Below, one piece after another: positions 1-8,495 of a stretch of DNA of 64,000 nt; the stretch's first letter is position 1, and every line of letters begins with the position of its first letter. The notes below the pieces were generated by a model. It was not told where the DNA came from and ran no database searches. It saw nothing but the letters and a program-made list of their open reading frames with translations. Location of the stretch: contig JAMOUT010000087.1 of NCBI GenBank assembly GCA_027061995.1, forward strand, positions 1 through 64,000, given 5' to 3'. The translations under genes were made by a program, and so were the position numbers. Origin of the DNA: Candidatus Aminicenantota bacterium (GTDB lineage: Bacteria > Acidobacteriota > Aminicenantia > JAMOAD01).

Positions 1-2
1 TT

Positions 3-326
3 TTGAAAAAATATCACAAGAGAGGAGATAGCGAAAATATCATAAAAGAGTATAAATGGGATATAGGGTTGAGGAAGTTTTCATCGGGAGATGGACACAG
101 GAATGGAATAGTGTTTTTATTCGGAGCAATAGCTCAGAGTTTAATAAGATATTTTACTATTTTATATCTTCCCGATAGTTGGGAAAGTTTAACTGTTTCA
201 AGTATAAGATACCGTTTGAAAGAGGCTGCGCTTGTGGTTTTAAGCGGCAGGTATCTGATACTGAGATTTAATCCCGAGTATATATATTACAATTTATGGA
301 AAAGGTTTGAGAAGCAATTGAATTGA
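3..326 (+). CDS. IS1380-family transposase, C-terminal part (runs off left edge)
   Basis: The 107 visible residues look like the C-terminal end of an IS1380 (DDE group 1) transposase. They carry the signature YHKRGDSENIIKEYK followed by GLRKFSSGD, a hydrophobic helix (FGAIAQSLIRYF) and an SIRYRL segment before the end. In the family this region holds the last catalytic Glu (here within ENIIKE). The frame is open to the window edge, so the apparent TTG start at base 3 is not a real start. Whether the element is intact cannot be seen. It borders a defence island, a common place for insertion sequences. No convincing terminal inverted repeat was found downstream of the stop. Confidence 0.8.
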   Translation: MKKYHKRGDSENIIKEYKWDIGLRKFSSGDGHRNGIVFLFGAIAQSLIRYFTILYLPDSWESLTVSSIRYRLKEAALVVLSGRYLILRFNPEYIYYNLWKRFEKQLN

Positions 327-681
327 ATCTTATGAAAAAACAAAGCAAGATAAAAGTTTAATGGAGCAGTCCGCTTAAAGTATGTAAATTTTAAAAATTT
401 CCCCGTTTTTTCTCTGTTTTTTATCATTCTTATAACATAAAATTAATTATTTCTCCTTATTACTCTGTTTTTTCCCAAAATCCCGGACTCTCCTCAAATT
501 TATTCTCTTATTCGAAGTTTTGGGTTCCTTTTTGTAGGATAAAATAAAAAGCTATAATCTCTTAAATTCATTTTCAGTAAGTATAGTCATAATTTATTTA
601 TCATATTCAGTAAGTATATGAAGTCTTTTTAATAAACGAGCATAGCTTTCTTATAACCATTTGTATATAATTAATAAAGTT
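327..681. other. Intergenic stretch between transposase end and TIR-like gene
   Basis: About 355 bases of AT-rich sequence. It should include the right end of the IS1380 element, but I could not identify a terminal inverted repeat or target duplication with only one end in view. No plausible small gene, tRNA or strong hairpin was seen. Confidence 0.4.
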
Positions 682-1647
682 TTAAACACCAAATTTCTTT
701 CTCGCTTTTCTTATTAATTCTTGATGCGTTTCAACAATAAGTTTTGCAGTCTTGTGTAGCTCATTTACTACTTTTGAAAACCTTTTTGGATATTCTGTCT
801 CCCATTCAGGTGGGACCGTTTGATACTCCAGATCATTGGCTGGAAATGTATTTGTTGCAATTTGCTCAAGATAATCTCCAATAAGCTCATACAGGCATCG
901 CCTAAGTGATTCTAACTCGCTATCTAAAAATTCATATTCTGCATTATTCCACTTATAATAAAAATCTTTTAAGTCATCTAATTTCTTTTTGGGCCAAGAA
1001 AAACCCGCCATGTTTTGCTCATTAATAAAGCCAATACTTCCATTTGATGGCAACACTTCCTTAAACTCAGCAAACAAGCGTGAATCCGCTTTTTTATAAT
1101 CTGGTGCTACATTTATTTTTTCAATTAAATCAGATCTGATCCCTTCATTTTTAAAAATTAATTCAAGTGCTTCTACGAGTTTTTTCTTTAATTTCTCTCT
1201 AGTTGGTGCTTTTTCTGTAACATTATCCTTTATTGAATAAGTTAGCACTCTTTTTGATCTTAAGTCGAAAGGTAAAACAGATGGCTCTCCATATTCAGTA
1301 TTCATAATCATAATAATTCTATTCCATCCAAGCACCCTTATTGCATATCCTAACTCTATAAGAACATTTGGATTCGGAGATGTTTTTTTCCCTTTGTTGA
1401 TAATTGATACATCACAAACAAATATTGAGGATGCTTCAATTTTTGAAAATATTGTTTCAGTTATATCAGGTGATCCGGGTACACCAGCAGTATCTCTATC
1501 TATAACAGGTTCAACTTTAATAGAGTCATCCTTTCTAATTTCTTTAATTGCATCTTTCAAAGCTTTCTCTATAAAACTACGATTAGTATTATTTGGGCAA
1601 TCTGATTGCCATGAATAAAACACTCGATCCCTTTGTTTACTTTTCAT
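682..1647 (-). CDS. TIR-like (CAP12/Pycsar-TIR type) predicted nucleotide-binding protein
   Basis: 321 residues. The N-terminal 140 residues resemble the TIR-like domains of bacterial defence proteins: a first strand ending in FYSWQSD (residues 10-16), NRSFI, DRDTAGVPGSPD (about 50-61), then PNPNVLIELGYA (91-102) with Glu98 in the position of the putative catalytic Glu of TIR NADases. Residues 170-321 are mostly helical, match nothing I recognise, and may be a sensor or oligomerisation part. No signal peptide or membrane segment, so it is cytoplasmic. It lies 41 bases downstream of the Mrr-like gene on the same strand, suggesting a two-gene unit. There is no strong ribosome site at its ATG. 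Known relatives deplete NAD or bind nucleotides during phage response; the activity here is inferred. Confidence 0.65.
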   Translation of the reverse strand: MKSKQRDRVFYSWQSDCPNNTNRSFIEKALKDAIKEIRKDDSIKVEPVIDRDTAGVPGSPDITETIFSKIEASSIFVCDVSIINKGKKTSPNPNVLIELGYAIRVLGWNRIIMIMNTEYGEPSVLPFDLRSKRVLTYSIKDNVTEKAPTREKLKKKLVEALELIFKNEGIRSDLIEKINVAPDYKKADSRLFAEFKEVLPSNGSIGFINEQNMAGFSWPKKKLDDLKDFYYKWNNAEYEFLDSELESLRRCLYELIGDYLEQIATNTFPANDLEYQTVPPEWETEYPKRFSKVVNELHKTAKLIVETHQELIRKARKKFGV

Positions 1648-1688
1648 CTTTTAATTTTTAATTTGATATAGCATTCGTTATAGGTAAG

Positions 1689-2975
1689 CTATAATTCATC
1701 ATACTTTGATTTCAGAAACTTTTTATATTCATCTTTGTTAATTACCTTTGAAAATTTTCTAAAAATAGAGTTTAAAGTGGTTCCCTTTACCATTTCAATA
1801 TTATCATAATGATCTTTCCAGAAATACTCATTTCTCTTTTCATCTTTTAATTTTTCAATAATAACTTCCTTAACAATATAAAAAGGGGCCTTTTTTTCAC
1901 TTTTTAATTTATTAAAAATCTTATTTGCAATCTGTTTTTGAATATACTTATCCTTTCTAAACTCATCACAATATATTTCCAAATATACTTTGGCTAAATT
2001 TTCTAAATCCTTGATTTCTAAATATTTAAATAAAAAATTTATTAATTCTGATGCGTTATTCTCTTCATCATAGTTACCTAAATTATTTTCTAAATGATTT
2101 ATTGCAGTATTTAAAATTATATTTTTATCATCACTATCAATATTAGCAATATGTTCTTTAAATACATTTAAAAAATTATATTTTACATAGTCTTTCCACT
2201 TGCTACTTTTAAGTTTTTCTATTAAATAATTTATAGTTTCAGATTTTTCCTCTTGTAAACATTTACCTATTAATATTAAATATTTATCTTTATTTTTAGG
2301 ATATACAACAGCAAAAATATTTAATGTCTTTTTATATAAATCGCTATTTTTTTTATATAAACTCTCCAAGTTTGTAGTAAATACTTCTGAAGGTGTTGAA
2401 TCTAAAAGAAGTTCCGATATTTTATCCCACTCTGATTCTTGAGTTACTTTTCTGTCTGATAACTTCATTTTTCTTATTGAAGGTAAAGAAATATATTCAG
2501 ATGTATCAATGGAAATTCTATTTTTTGTAGAAACTTGCTGAAAAGCATACCAAAGAAATCCCTTAATATCTACTTTACCCTCAATTATATCAATAACATT
2601 ATTTTCTCCATGTATAACTATGCAATTTTGTCTTAATCCATCTCGGGCAGCAGATAGAATATTATCTGATAATTCATTGAAAGAAATAAATATACCGAAA
2701 GTTCCTTCAATCTTTGAGTTAATCTTTCCCATAAAACTATATAATTTAGAAGCTGCTAATGTTGAGGAATTCTCCCATTTTGATTCTATTAAAAAAATTC
2801 TTGAGTTAATTTCTATTGCTCCATCTATTTGCTGTTTCATATCTGATGTCTTATATGAATTAGATAAAAGAATGCCAGCATCATCAAAAATTCTATTTAT
2901 TAATTTCTCAAATTCAAAACCTCTTTTTTTAGGTTCTAAATCTTTAATTTCATTAAAGTATTCTTTATAACTCAT
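1689..2975 (-). CDS. Mrr-like PD-(D/E)XK restriction endonuclease with helical C-terminal region
   Basis: 428 residues. The first 130 residues fit the Mrr-type restriction endonuclease fold: RGFEFEKLINRIF (18-30), then Asp51 in QQIDGAIEI and Glu64-x-Lys66 in FLIESKWE, which together form the expected D...ExK active site. The rest (about 180-428) is helix-rich, resembling a HEAT-like solenoid, and contains no recognised DNA-binding domain. Type IV Mrr enzymes cut modified foreign DNA, but the same fold also serves as effector in other defence systems. It is placed just upstream of the TIR-like gene on the same strand, and both lie next to a restriction-modification pair. No paired methyltransferase is fused or adjacent on its own, which favours a modification-dependent or effector role. 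Confidence 0.65.
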   Translation of the reverse strand: MSYKEYFNEIKDLEPKKRGFEFEKLINRIFDDAGILLSNSYKTSDMKQQIDGAIEINSRIFLIESKWENSSTLAASKLYSFMGKINSKIEGTFGIFISFNELSDNILSAARDGLRQNCIVIHGENNVIDIIEGKVDIKGFLWYAFQQVSTKNRISIDTSEYISLPSIRKMKLSDRKVTQESEWDKISELLLDSTPSEVFTTNLESLYKKNSDLYKKTLNIFAVVYPKNKDKYLILIGKCLQEEKSETINYLIEKLKSSKWKDYVKYNFLNVFKEHIANIDSDDKNIILNTAINHLENNLGNYDEENNASELINFLFKYLEIKDLENLAKVYLEIYCDEFRKDKYIQKQIANKIFNKLKSEKKAPFYIVKEVIIEKLKDEKRNEYFWKDHYDNIEMVKGTTLNSIFRKFSKVINKDEYKKFLKSKYDEL

Positions 2976-3053
2976 ATTTTCTAACTTTCCAATTCCACTA
3001 ATCCATCTATCCCTCGCACGATTTTAAAAGAGTTACTCGGCTTATAAACTTTT

Positions 3054-3854
3054 TCAGCTTGATTTTTCATCTATTATCAAATTCAAAATTTGCAGCGTAT
3101 CATATTGATGCGAGGGACTTAACATGCCAAAAATTTTAACCATCTCTAATATTATAAAAGCATTATCTTTATTAATTTTAAAATATGCAAATTCTTTAGA
3201 CTCCGCACATCTTCCGATTAATGGTTTTTCCGACTTTATTTCTGTTATCGGGAAACAAAAAAATAGCATGGGTTGCACCCCTACCGCTCTTTGTTTCTCT
3301 CTTATTGTAATTTCAGCGATTATTTCATATCTACCGAATCTATGTATAAGTTGAGGATATTCAATCTTTAATATTTCAAAATCAATCTTGTTAATAGTCT
3401 TCTTGTTCGGATGAGTCCTTTTTATTGAACAATGAGGATGATTACTAATTAATTTATCTTTATTTAATCCTTTAATATCAGTTTTTAAGTTTTGTATTTG
3501 AGCTATGGAAATAACACCAAAATCGACCAAATAATAAAGATATTCACTTAATTCATAAAGCGCTTTGGTTTTCTTATTATATGCTTTAAAACAAACATCT
3601 TTTAATGTTGTATTTTCATAACTTTTAAAATTCGCTTTTTTATAATTATTTAAATTATTAGGTTTTTCAGCATCATATCCTATTTGCCATTCTATGTAAT
3701 TTCTTTGATTAAATGGTTTACTCCTACTTGCAAAAGGCAATCCGTAACCATAAATATTATCTCTTTCCTTAACTCTGATTTTCCCCGATGATGTTGTAAG
3801 AGGAATTGCAACCATTATCTCTTTTTTATCTTTATCAATTTTTTTAATATACAT
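3054..3854 (-). CDS. Probable type II restriction endonuclease partner of the adjacent methyltransferase
   Basis: 266 residues with no family I can name. The assignment rests on context: its ATG lies inside the last codons of the methyltransferase gene (11-base overlap, 3844-3854), and a GGAG sits 6 bases before that ATG, so the two are translationally coupled. The protein is soluble and basic. No unambiguous PD-(D/E)XK motif is visible; YEIIAEITIREK (around residue 177) is a candidate strand with acidic and Lys residues, but this is a guess. Restriction enzymes diverge so fast that lack of recognisable motifs is normal. An alternative is an accessory or specificity protein. Confidence 0.5.
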   Translation of the reverse strand: MYIKKIDKDKKEIMVAIPLTTSSGKIRVKERDNIYGYGLPFASRSKPFNQRNYIEWQIGYDAEKPNNLNNYKKANFKSYENTTLKDVCFKAYNKKTKALYELSEYLYYLVDFGVISIAQIQNLKTDIKGLNKDKLISNHPHCSIKRTHPNKKTINKIDFEILKIEYPQLIHRFGRYEIIAEITIREKQRAVGVQPMLFFCFPITEIKSEKPLIGRCAESKEFAYFKINKDNAFIILEMVKIFGMLSPSHQYDTLQILNLIIDEKSS

Positions 3855-4998
3855 AATGATCTCCGATTAAAATACTGAAATATTTAAGTATATTTTCTTC
3901 AGCTTCTTTAACAGATATATTTTTATCATAAGTAATATGTTTTTTTAGGAAAAAATGTCTGTTTACTATTTCACGCAAAAAATATTTTTTATATTCTTGG
4001 AATAGATTATTATTTATAAACACATCCAAATTACCAAAATAGTATGGGATTAAATAACTAAACCGCTTAAATACATCTACATAAATGTAATAATCTAATT
4101 TGGTTTTATCTATAATAATAGTATTATATCCGAATCTATGAACAAATGTTCTATTTCTTTTTAAAGCATTAATATCTCTCATCGTCCAAAACAAAATATC
4201 ATTTTCTTCCGGTGTTATGTTTTTTAAAGGATATTTGTTAATATAATTCGGGATGAAATCAAAATCTTTTAGAGCAAAATCATGCCCGTTGATTGGTCTG
4301 AATCTATAGTTTTGAATAAAATCATAATCCATTCCCGAATCATCTTTTTTATACAGAGCTATTATTATAGGAAATGAAATTCCTTTTGAGGTTTCTTTGA
4401 AAGTGCCACTATCTATAATAACATTATCAATTAATTTATAATTATTAGTAAACCTTCTTAACAAATTAAAATTTGTTCTTTTTATTAAATAAGATAAAGG
4501 GTGTAAAACACATACTATATTTGCATTTAATTTTGCATATGATAATAAAAACGATATTCCGTAATCTCTTGTTTTTATATCATAATCAACCTGCATATTA
4601 TCCTTTTTGATTCCGTTCCTGATTATGGAGGTTGTATCATTGTAAGGTGGGTTACCTATGATTATCAGCTCATCATCAGCAGAAAGATTAAATATATCTC
4701 TGCTAACATTTGATAGTGCGTTTTTATTAAATACCTCAATGTCGGGGAAAAACTTTTTCATATAATTTACAGCCACAGGGTCAATATCATTCGCTTTTTT
4801 TTGACATATTGTTTCATAATTAAAAAAATTACCATAACCGCAAGAGCTATCCAAAACAACACTCTTATTATTCAAAAATGGTTTTATTTTATCCCATACT
4901 ATGTTTACATATTTTTGCGGGGTGTAAAATGCACCCAAATTTATTTTATCTTGATATTTCAAATGCCTTTGATTATATAGAACTCTATTCGGAATCAC
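3844..4998 (-). CDS. N6-adenine DNA methyltransferase (gamma class, type II)
   Basis: 384 residues. Motif order is X - I - IV - target recognition: GAFYTP (residues 22-27, motif X), DSSCGYGNF (50-58, motif I, AdoMet binding) and NPPY (116-119, motif IV, catalytic for N6-adenine transfer). The region after residue 200 is the likely target-recognition domain. This order defines gamma-class adenine methyltransferases such as M.TaqI. The start is GTG at 4998 with GGGGG about 9 bases upstream. It precedes and overlaps the putative endonuclease gene; making the methyltransferase first fits protection before restriction. The recognition site cannot be predicted. Confidence 0.85.
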   Translation of the reverse strand: MIPNRVLYNQRHLKYQDKINLGAFYTPQKYVNIVWDKIKPFLNNKSVVLDSSCGYGNFFNYETICQKKANDIDPVAVNYMKKFFPDIEVFNKNALSNVSRDIFNLSADDELIIIGNPPYNDTTSIIRNGIKKDNMQVDYDIKTRDYGISFLLSYAKLNANIVCVLHPLSYLIKRTNFNLLRRFTNNYKLIDNVIIDSGTFKETSKGISFPIIIALYKKDDSGMDYDFIQNYRFRPINGHDFALKDFDFIPNYINKYPLKNITPEENDILFWTMRDINALKRNRTFVHRFGYNTIIIDKTKLDYYIYVDVFKRFSYLIPYYFGNLDVFINNNLFQEYKKYFLREIVNRHFFLKKHITYDKNISVKEAEENILKYFSILIGDHYVY

Positions 4999-5255
4999 TC
5001 TTTTATGCCCCCTTTCTTATGAAAATAAAACATTGTCGTTAGTTCGCTTAATGTATCCATAATATTTTTTATCACCATTTTTTTTCTTTGAATAATATAA
5101 TATCATTTTTTTTAGAGATTTGTGAACTACTTTTGTCCGACTTTTCCATGACGATACACAAGTTTTTATAACCTCTTCCGCCACGGCGGATCTTCGCTAA
5201 CGCTTCGACATTCATAATTCATCACTCATAATTCGCCATGCATAATTCACTCCAC

Positions 5256-5342
5256 CCCGCACCAATTTTTTCGCCTCTTTTCGATTTGATCTTATAAATT
5301 TTTCTCTCATTGTCTCTTTCCTGATTTATAAATTGGTGCGGG
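5256..5342. repeat. 13-bp perfect inverted repeat with 61-base spacer
   Basis: Left arm CCCGCACCAATTT at 5256-5268, right arm AAATTGGTGCGGG at 5330-5342. The arms are much more GC-rich than the surroundings. The spacer is pyrimidine-rich with two copies of TTATAAATT-like sequence. It could be the pair of ends of a small non-autonomous element or an RNA stem. There are no poly-T tracts to support a terminator. Confidence 0.7.
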
Positions 5343-5466
5343 ATCTCCGCTCACTTCGTTCGCTTCGACATGCTACCGCCCTTGGGTTTTTTCAGAAGAT
5401 CAACAAAACATTATTATATCTCATAATATTAATCATGAAAGGGGTTTTATAACCAATCCTTTTGAT

Positions 5467-5528
5467 TATCCCTTTTCCCTTCCAATATTATTTTTTATCA
5501 CTACGGATAGACTTTGTCAAGTGATTTT
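5467..5528. repeat. Direct repeat copy B (partner at 7381-7440)
   Basis: About 62 bases matching 7381-7440 with a few differences; the shared core is TATCACTACGGA-AGACTTTGTCAAG. The two copies have the same orientation and bracket the HdeD-like gene and the truncated hydrolase. Confidence 0.75.
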
Positions 5529-5789
5529 TAAATTTAAAACTTTTATCTCCCTTTTTTCACTCTGATTTTACCCTATAATTTGAATATGGTGCGTGCAACT
5601 TTTAAATTGTTTGGTCTCAATTTACTCCCGATTATTAGTTATGTCCGCATCTCTGATTGTTTGTTTAATCGCCTTTTGAATAACCGTATCATACAAATGA
5701 TATATTCGCTGGCTGAGATTGAATCGGTTGATATTTTTGTAGCTTTCTATCTCACATAATCACATCAATAAACTCTTCTGTGTGTTGTT

Positions 5790-6398
5790 TTATTTTTTTC
5801 CTGTGACCATCTTTTCTAATTTTCGTGTAGCAAGGGCGGTCAAAGTTAATATCCAACCGTTCATGATAAGTTCAATACTGACAATCAAACCGATAACCAA
5901 CAGACCCGATACCGGCCAATTAAGCACTATGACCAGAGCCAAAATACAATCAATAATACCCGCTATCACGGGAAGAAGCCATTTCCAACCATTCTTACGA
6001 CAACGAATACCATAAACAATCCTCAATACACCTATAAACAGAAACAGTCCGCCAAGCACAAGAGTCAATGCAGCTGAAGCAGCCACCGGATTGATGAAAA
6101 TCACAATACTCAGTCCGATATAGAGCAGTGCAACCAATATGTTGGTCATTCGACCATGCCATTTTTTCTCTTTCACCTGAAACGAATGAACGAGGGAAAG
6201 AACACCACCTGCCATCAACATTCCTCCATAAAAAAGAACAGTAACAAGAGTTACTACGACTGCAACATACAAACCCATGACTCCGGCTATCACCATCAGT
6301 ATCCCGAGAGCCATCATCAATTTCCACTTGCGAGGCAATTCCTCCAATTCAACAATCACAACTTCAGCGGATGTTTGTTGCTCATTTTTTTCAATCAT
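5790..6398 (-). CDS. HdeD/DUF308-family membrane protein
   Basis: About 202 residues from the ATG at 6398, chosen because GGAGG sits 6 bases upstream; a longer open frame to 6479 has no ribosome site. The protein has an acidic N-terminus followed by six hydrophobic segments arranged as three hairpins, with glycine-rich turns (GGMLMAGGVLSLVHSF, LVLGGLFLFIGVLRI), typical of the HdeD/DUF308 family. E. coli HdeD is linked to acid resistance; the molecular role in the family is unclear. Base composition is visibly more GC-rich than the neighbours and the gene is flanked by repeats, so recent acquisition is likely. Confidence 0.8.
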   Translation of the reverse strand: MIEKNEQQTSAEVVIVELEELPRKWKLMMALGILMVIAGVMGLYVAVVVTLVTVLFYGGMLMAGGVLSLVHSFQVKEKKWHGRMTNILVALLYIGLSIVIFINPVAASAALTLVLGGLFLFIGVLRIVYGIRCRKNGWKWLLPVIAGIIDCILALVIVLNWPVSGLLVIGLIVSIELIMNGWILTLTALATRKLEKMVTGKK

Positions 6399-6561
6399 TG
6401 TTTTCCTCCGTAAATTTACTAATGAGGCCGTATTTATACAGACATAAAAGACCCGCTTGCCTACAATTATCAATGTCAAACAGTAACTGATGTCTAAACA
6501 CTTTTAACCTCATTGGCATATATTTTTAAGTTTTTTATTATACCATGCTCAATTGCTTTTA

Positions 6562-7164
6562 TTAAACAACCGGTTGACCAACCACACAATAACCGGTTGT
6601 TTCATAAAATAAGTCTCGCCCTTTTTCTGTTTTACATGTTATTTCAGCAACCTTATTTCTAAATGATTTCATTGAAAAAAGCGCTCTAAACACCAAACTA
6701 AAATTTGAAGATCTTCGGGCTTTTTCCACTTCTTTGTTTTTTTTGTTTATATCGTATCCACCTAATACTGTCAGAGATTTTATCTTTTCATGATAGTTAA
6801 GAGCAAAATATTGAGCGCTTAAAGAACCTATTGAAACCCCGACAATATGGAGACTGTCAAATCCTTCGATTTCAAGAATTTTATTTATATGTTTAAAAGA
6901 TACATCTATCTTATCCTTAGTTTTCTTTGTTTTTGATAAGCCGTGTCCGATTAAGTCGATAGTAATAACCCTATATTTTTTTGAAAAAAAGTCAATTTGT
7001 CGGTCGAATGCCCTATGTTCAGAAAACGCCGGATGTAAAAACAAAACCAGACTATTATTTTTTTCCCCGGATACGAAATAATGAATTTCATAATCATTTA
7101 TCTTTAAGGTTTTATGTTTAATCAAACTTTCTATTCGATTATTCAGTTCTTTACTTTTCTTCAT
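6562..7164 (-). pseudogene. Alpha/beta hydrolase, C-terminally truncated
   Basis: 200 residues of an alpha/beta-hydrolase fold: LFLHPAFSEH (41-50, oxyanion region), DLIGHGLS (70-77) and the nucleophile elbow GVSIGS with Ser111. Family members usually run to 250-280 residues and carry the catalytic Asp and His after the position where this frame stops, so both are missing. The end of the frame (GYCVVGQPVV) lies in a short palindrome with CAACCGGTT on one side and AACCGGTTG on the other, which looks like foreign sequence at a breakpoint. Probably a dead or altered gene. It starts with ATG at 7164 preceded by GAAGG. Confidence 0.65.
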
Positions 7165-7230
7165 TTTTTCCTTCTTTTATTCTTAAAATTACACCTTTTT
7201 GCTCGTTTTCACACTCTTTAATTAAGATAC

Positions 7231-7348
7231 AAGCCTCTAAGAAAGCTTTGGGGGTTAGAAGCCAATAAAGCCCAAAACTTATGCAAAAAAGGCAAGAGCC
7301 GAAACATGCCGGTTTAATTAGCCGTAAGTCTAACAGGCTTGGAGGCTT
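7231..7348. repeat. Imperfect 118-nt palindrome, possible structured RNA or mobile repeat
   Basis: Nested arms: AAGCCTCTAAG (7231-7241) with CTTGGAGGCTT (7338-7348), one mismatch; inside, GTTAGA (7254-7259) with TCTAAC (7329-7334); inside again GGCA (7291-7294) with TGCC (7307-7310). On the minus strand it would be the leader of the truncated hydrolase gene. A 16-nt segment at 7291-7306 recurs at 31098-31113 on the opposite strand (14 of 16 identical). Confidence 0.6.
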
Positions 7349-7380
7349 TCAACTCAGCATTCATCACTCATAATTCATTT

Positions 7381-7440
7381 TATCCTTTTCCCTTCAATAT
7401 TATTTTCTATCACTACGGAAAGACTTTGTCAAGAGATTTT
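7381..7440. repeat. Direct repeat copy B' (partner at 5467-5528)
   Basis: Second copy of the roughly 60-base direct repeat, same orientation. Together the copies flank a 1.85-kb segment, as duplications around an inserted module would. Confidence 0.75.
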
Positions 7441-7613
7441 CAATTTTAGCTGTTTTTATTCAAACTCCTTACACTATTAACTTCAACAAGAATTTCCTCC
7501 GTTGAATTACAATCCGGTTGATTTTTTCAGCCGCTCGCTTTGCGGCATTCCATCATTTACAAAGACCGCATTTGGGTTTTCCAATTTTTCAACAAAATCA
7601 TTGTGGAATGGAT

Positions 7614-8495
7614 TTAATAATCATTGATAAAACTTATGGCATAATCATAATCTTTTTTAATAGCTTCCTTTAATGATTCGGGGTTATCAAATGATTCAAT
7701 ATCTCTGACCCTGTCTGTAAAAAAGATTTTTATCTCCTCTCCGTAAATCTTCTCGTTAAAATCAAATATTAGTGTTTCTATCTTTTTCTCACTATGATTA
7801 AAAGTGGGAACAGTGCCAACATGGGTGAGCGAATTAAAATATCTATCCTTATATAATGTTTTTGTTATATAAACACCCTCTTTTAAAAGAAAATTTTCAT
7901 CATATTTAAGATTCGCCGTGGGAAAGCCCAATTTCCTTCCTACGCCTCTCCCTTTAATAACAATAGATTTATATGTATAGAACCCCCCGAGCATTAATCT
8001 CGCCCTTTGAAGCTCCCCGTTTAAAAGATATTCTCTGATTCTGCTTGAGCTGACTTTTTCTCCGAAAATCCTAAATACTTTTACCCCTTTAACAGAGATA
8101 CCCTTCTGTCTCCCTATCTTTCTTAAATAAGATAAATCTCCCCCTCTGTTTTTCCCGAATCTGAATTCATCTCCTACAACAATAGCTTTTATATTATGCT
8201 TATCTATAAGATAATCTATAAATTCCTCGGGTGAAAGATGAACAACTTCGCTGAAATCCAGAATGGAAACCTCGTCAATTCCCATATCTTTTATCATTTT
8301 CACTTTATCTTCAACAGGTTGAATAAGTTTTATTTTTTTTCCGAAATAGGCTTGGGGGTGAGGGTTAAAGCTTACCGCAAGAGTCTTATAATTTAATTCC
8401 TTTCCTCTCTTCAAAGCATACCAAAGTATTCTTCTGTGACCTATATGAATGCCGTCAAAATTTCCTATTATGGCTATTTTATTTTTTATTATCAC
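7614..8495 (-). CDS. ribF: Bifunctional riboflavin kinase / FAD synthetase
   Basis: 293 residues, the usual length for RibF. The N-terminal nucleotidyltransferase domain shows GNFDGIHIGH (11-20) and FNPHPQ, with SSSRIREYL as the conserved ISSTRIR-type motif. The C-terminal riboflavin kinase domain has GRGVGRKLGFPTANL near residue 180. It converts riboflavin to FMN and then FAD in the cytoplasm. The start is GTG at 8495, inside the end of the PATAN gene (17-base overlap), so translation is probably coupled. No FMN riboswitch was seen upstream. The gene is last in a five-gene minus-strand run. Confidence 0.95.
   Translation of the reverse strand: MIIKNKIAIIGNFDGIHIGHRRILWYALKRGKELNYKTLAVSFNPHPQAYFGKKIKLIQPVEDKVKMIKDMGIDEVSILDFSEVVHLSPEEFIDYLIDKHNIKAIVVGDEFRFGKNRGGDLSYLRKIGRQKGISVKGVKVFRIFGEKVSSSRIREYLLNGELQRARLMLGGFYTYKSIVIKGRGVGRKLGFPTANLKYDENFLLKEGVYITKTLYKDRYFNSLTHVGTVPTFNHSEKKIETLIFDFNEKIYGEEIKIFFTDRVRDIESFDNPESLKEAIKKDYDYAISFINDY

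Larger units (their letters stand above)
4999..5789. other. Long non-coding stretch built of diverged repeats
   Basis: About 790 bases without a credible gene. It contains two related segments (around 5186-5220 and 5338-5377, both with GATCT-CGCT and CGCTTCGACAT), a 13-bp inverted repeat, and copies of segments that recur at 7165-7613. From about 5546 to 5789 I see nothing recognisable. The methyltransferase promoter should lie near 5000-5060, but no clear match stands out. Confidence 0.5.
7165..7613. other. Non-coding stretch with structured element and repeats
   Basis: About 450 bases. It holds an imperfect palindrome (7231-7348), a short segment CATTCATCACTCATAATTC (7358-7376) also found at 5215-5235, repeat copy B' (7381-7440) and a segment 7574-7602 that resembles 5384-5412 (GGGTTTT...CAACAAAA-CATT). 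The order of repeats differs from that at 5.0-5.5 kb. No gene was seen. Confidence 0.5.

Noticed and set aside
7231-7348. Integron attC site
   Set aside because: GTTAGA and GTCTAAC are present, but the order is GTTAGA first and TCTAAC last, with the other stem outside. In attC the R'' box (ending AAC) comes first and the R' box (GTT) last, as the outermost pair. No integrase gene or further sites were seen.
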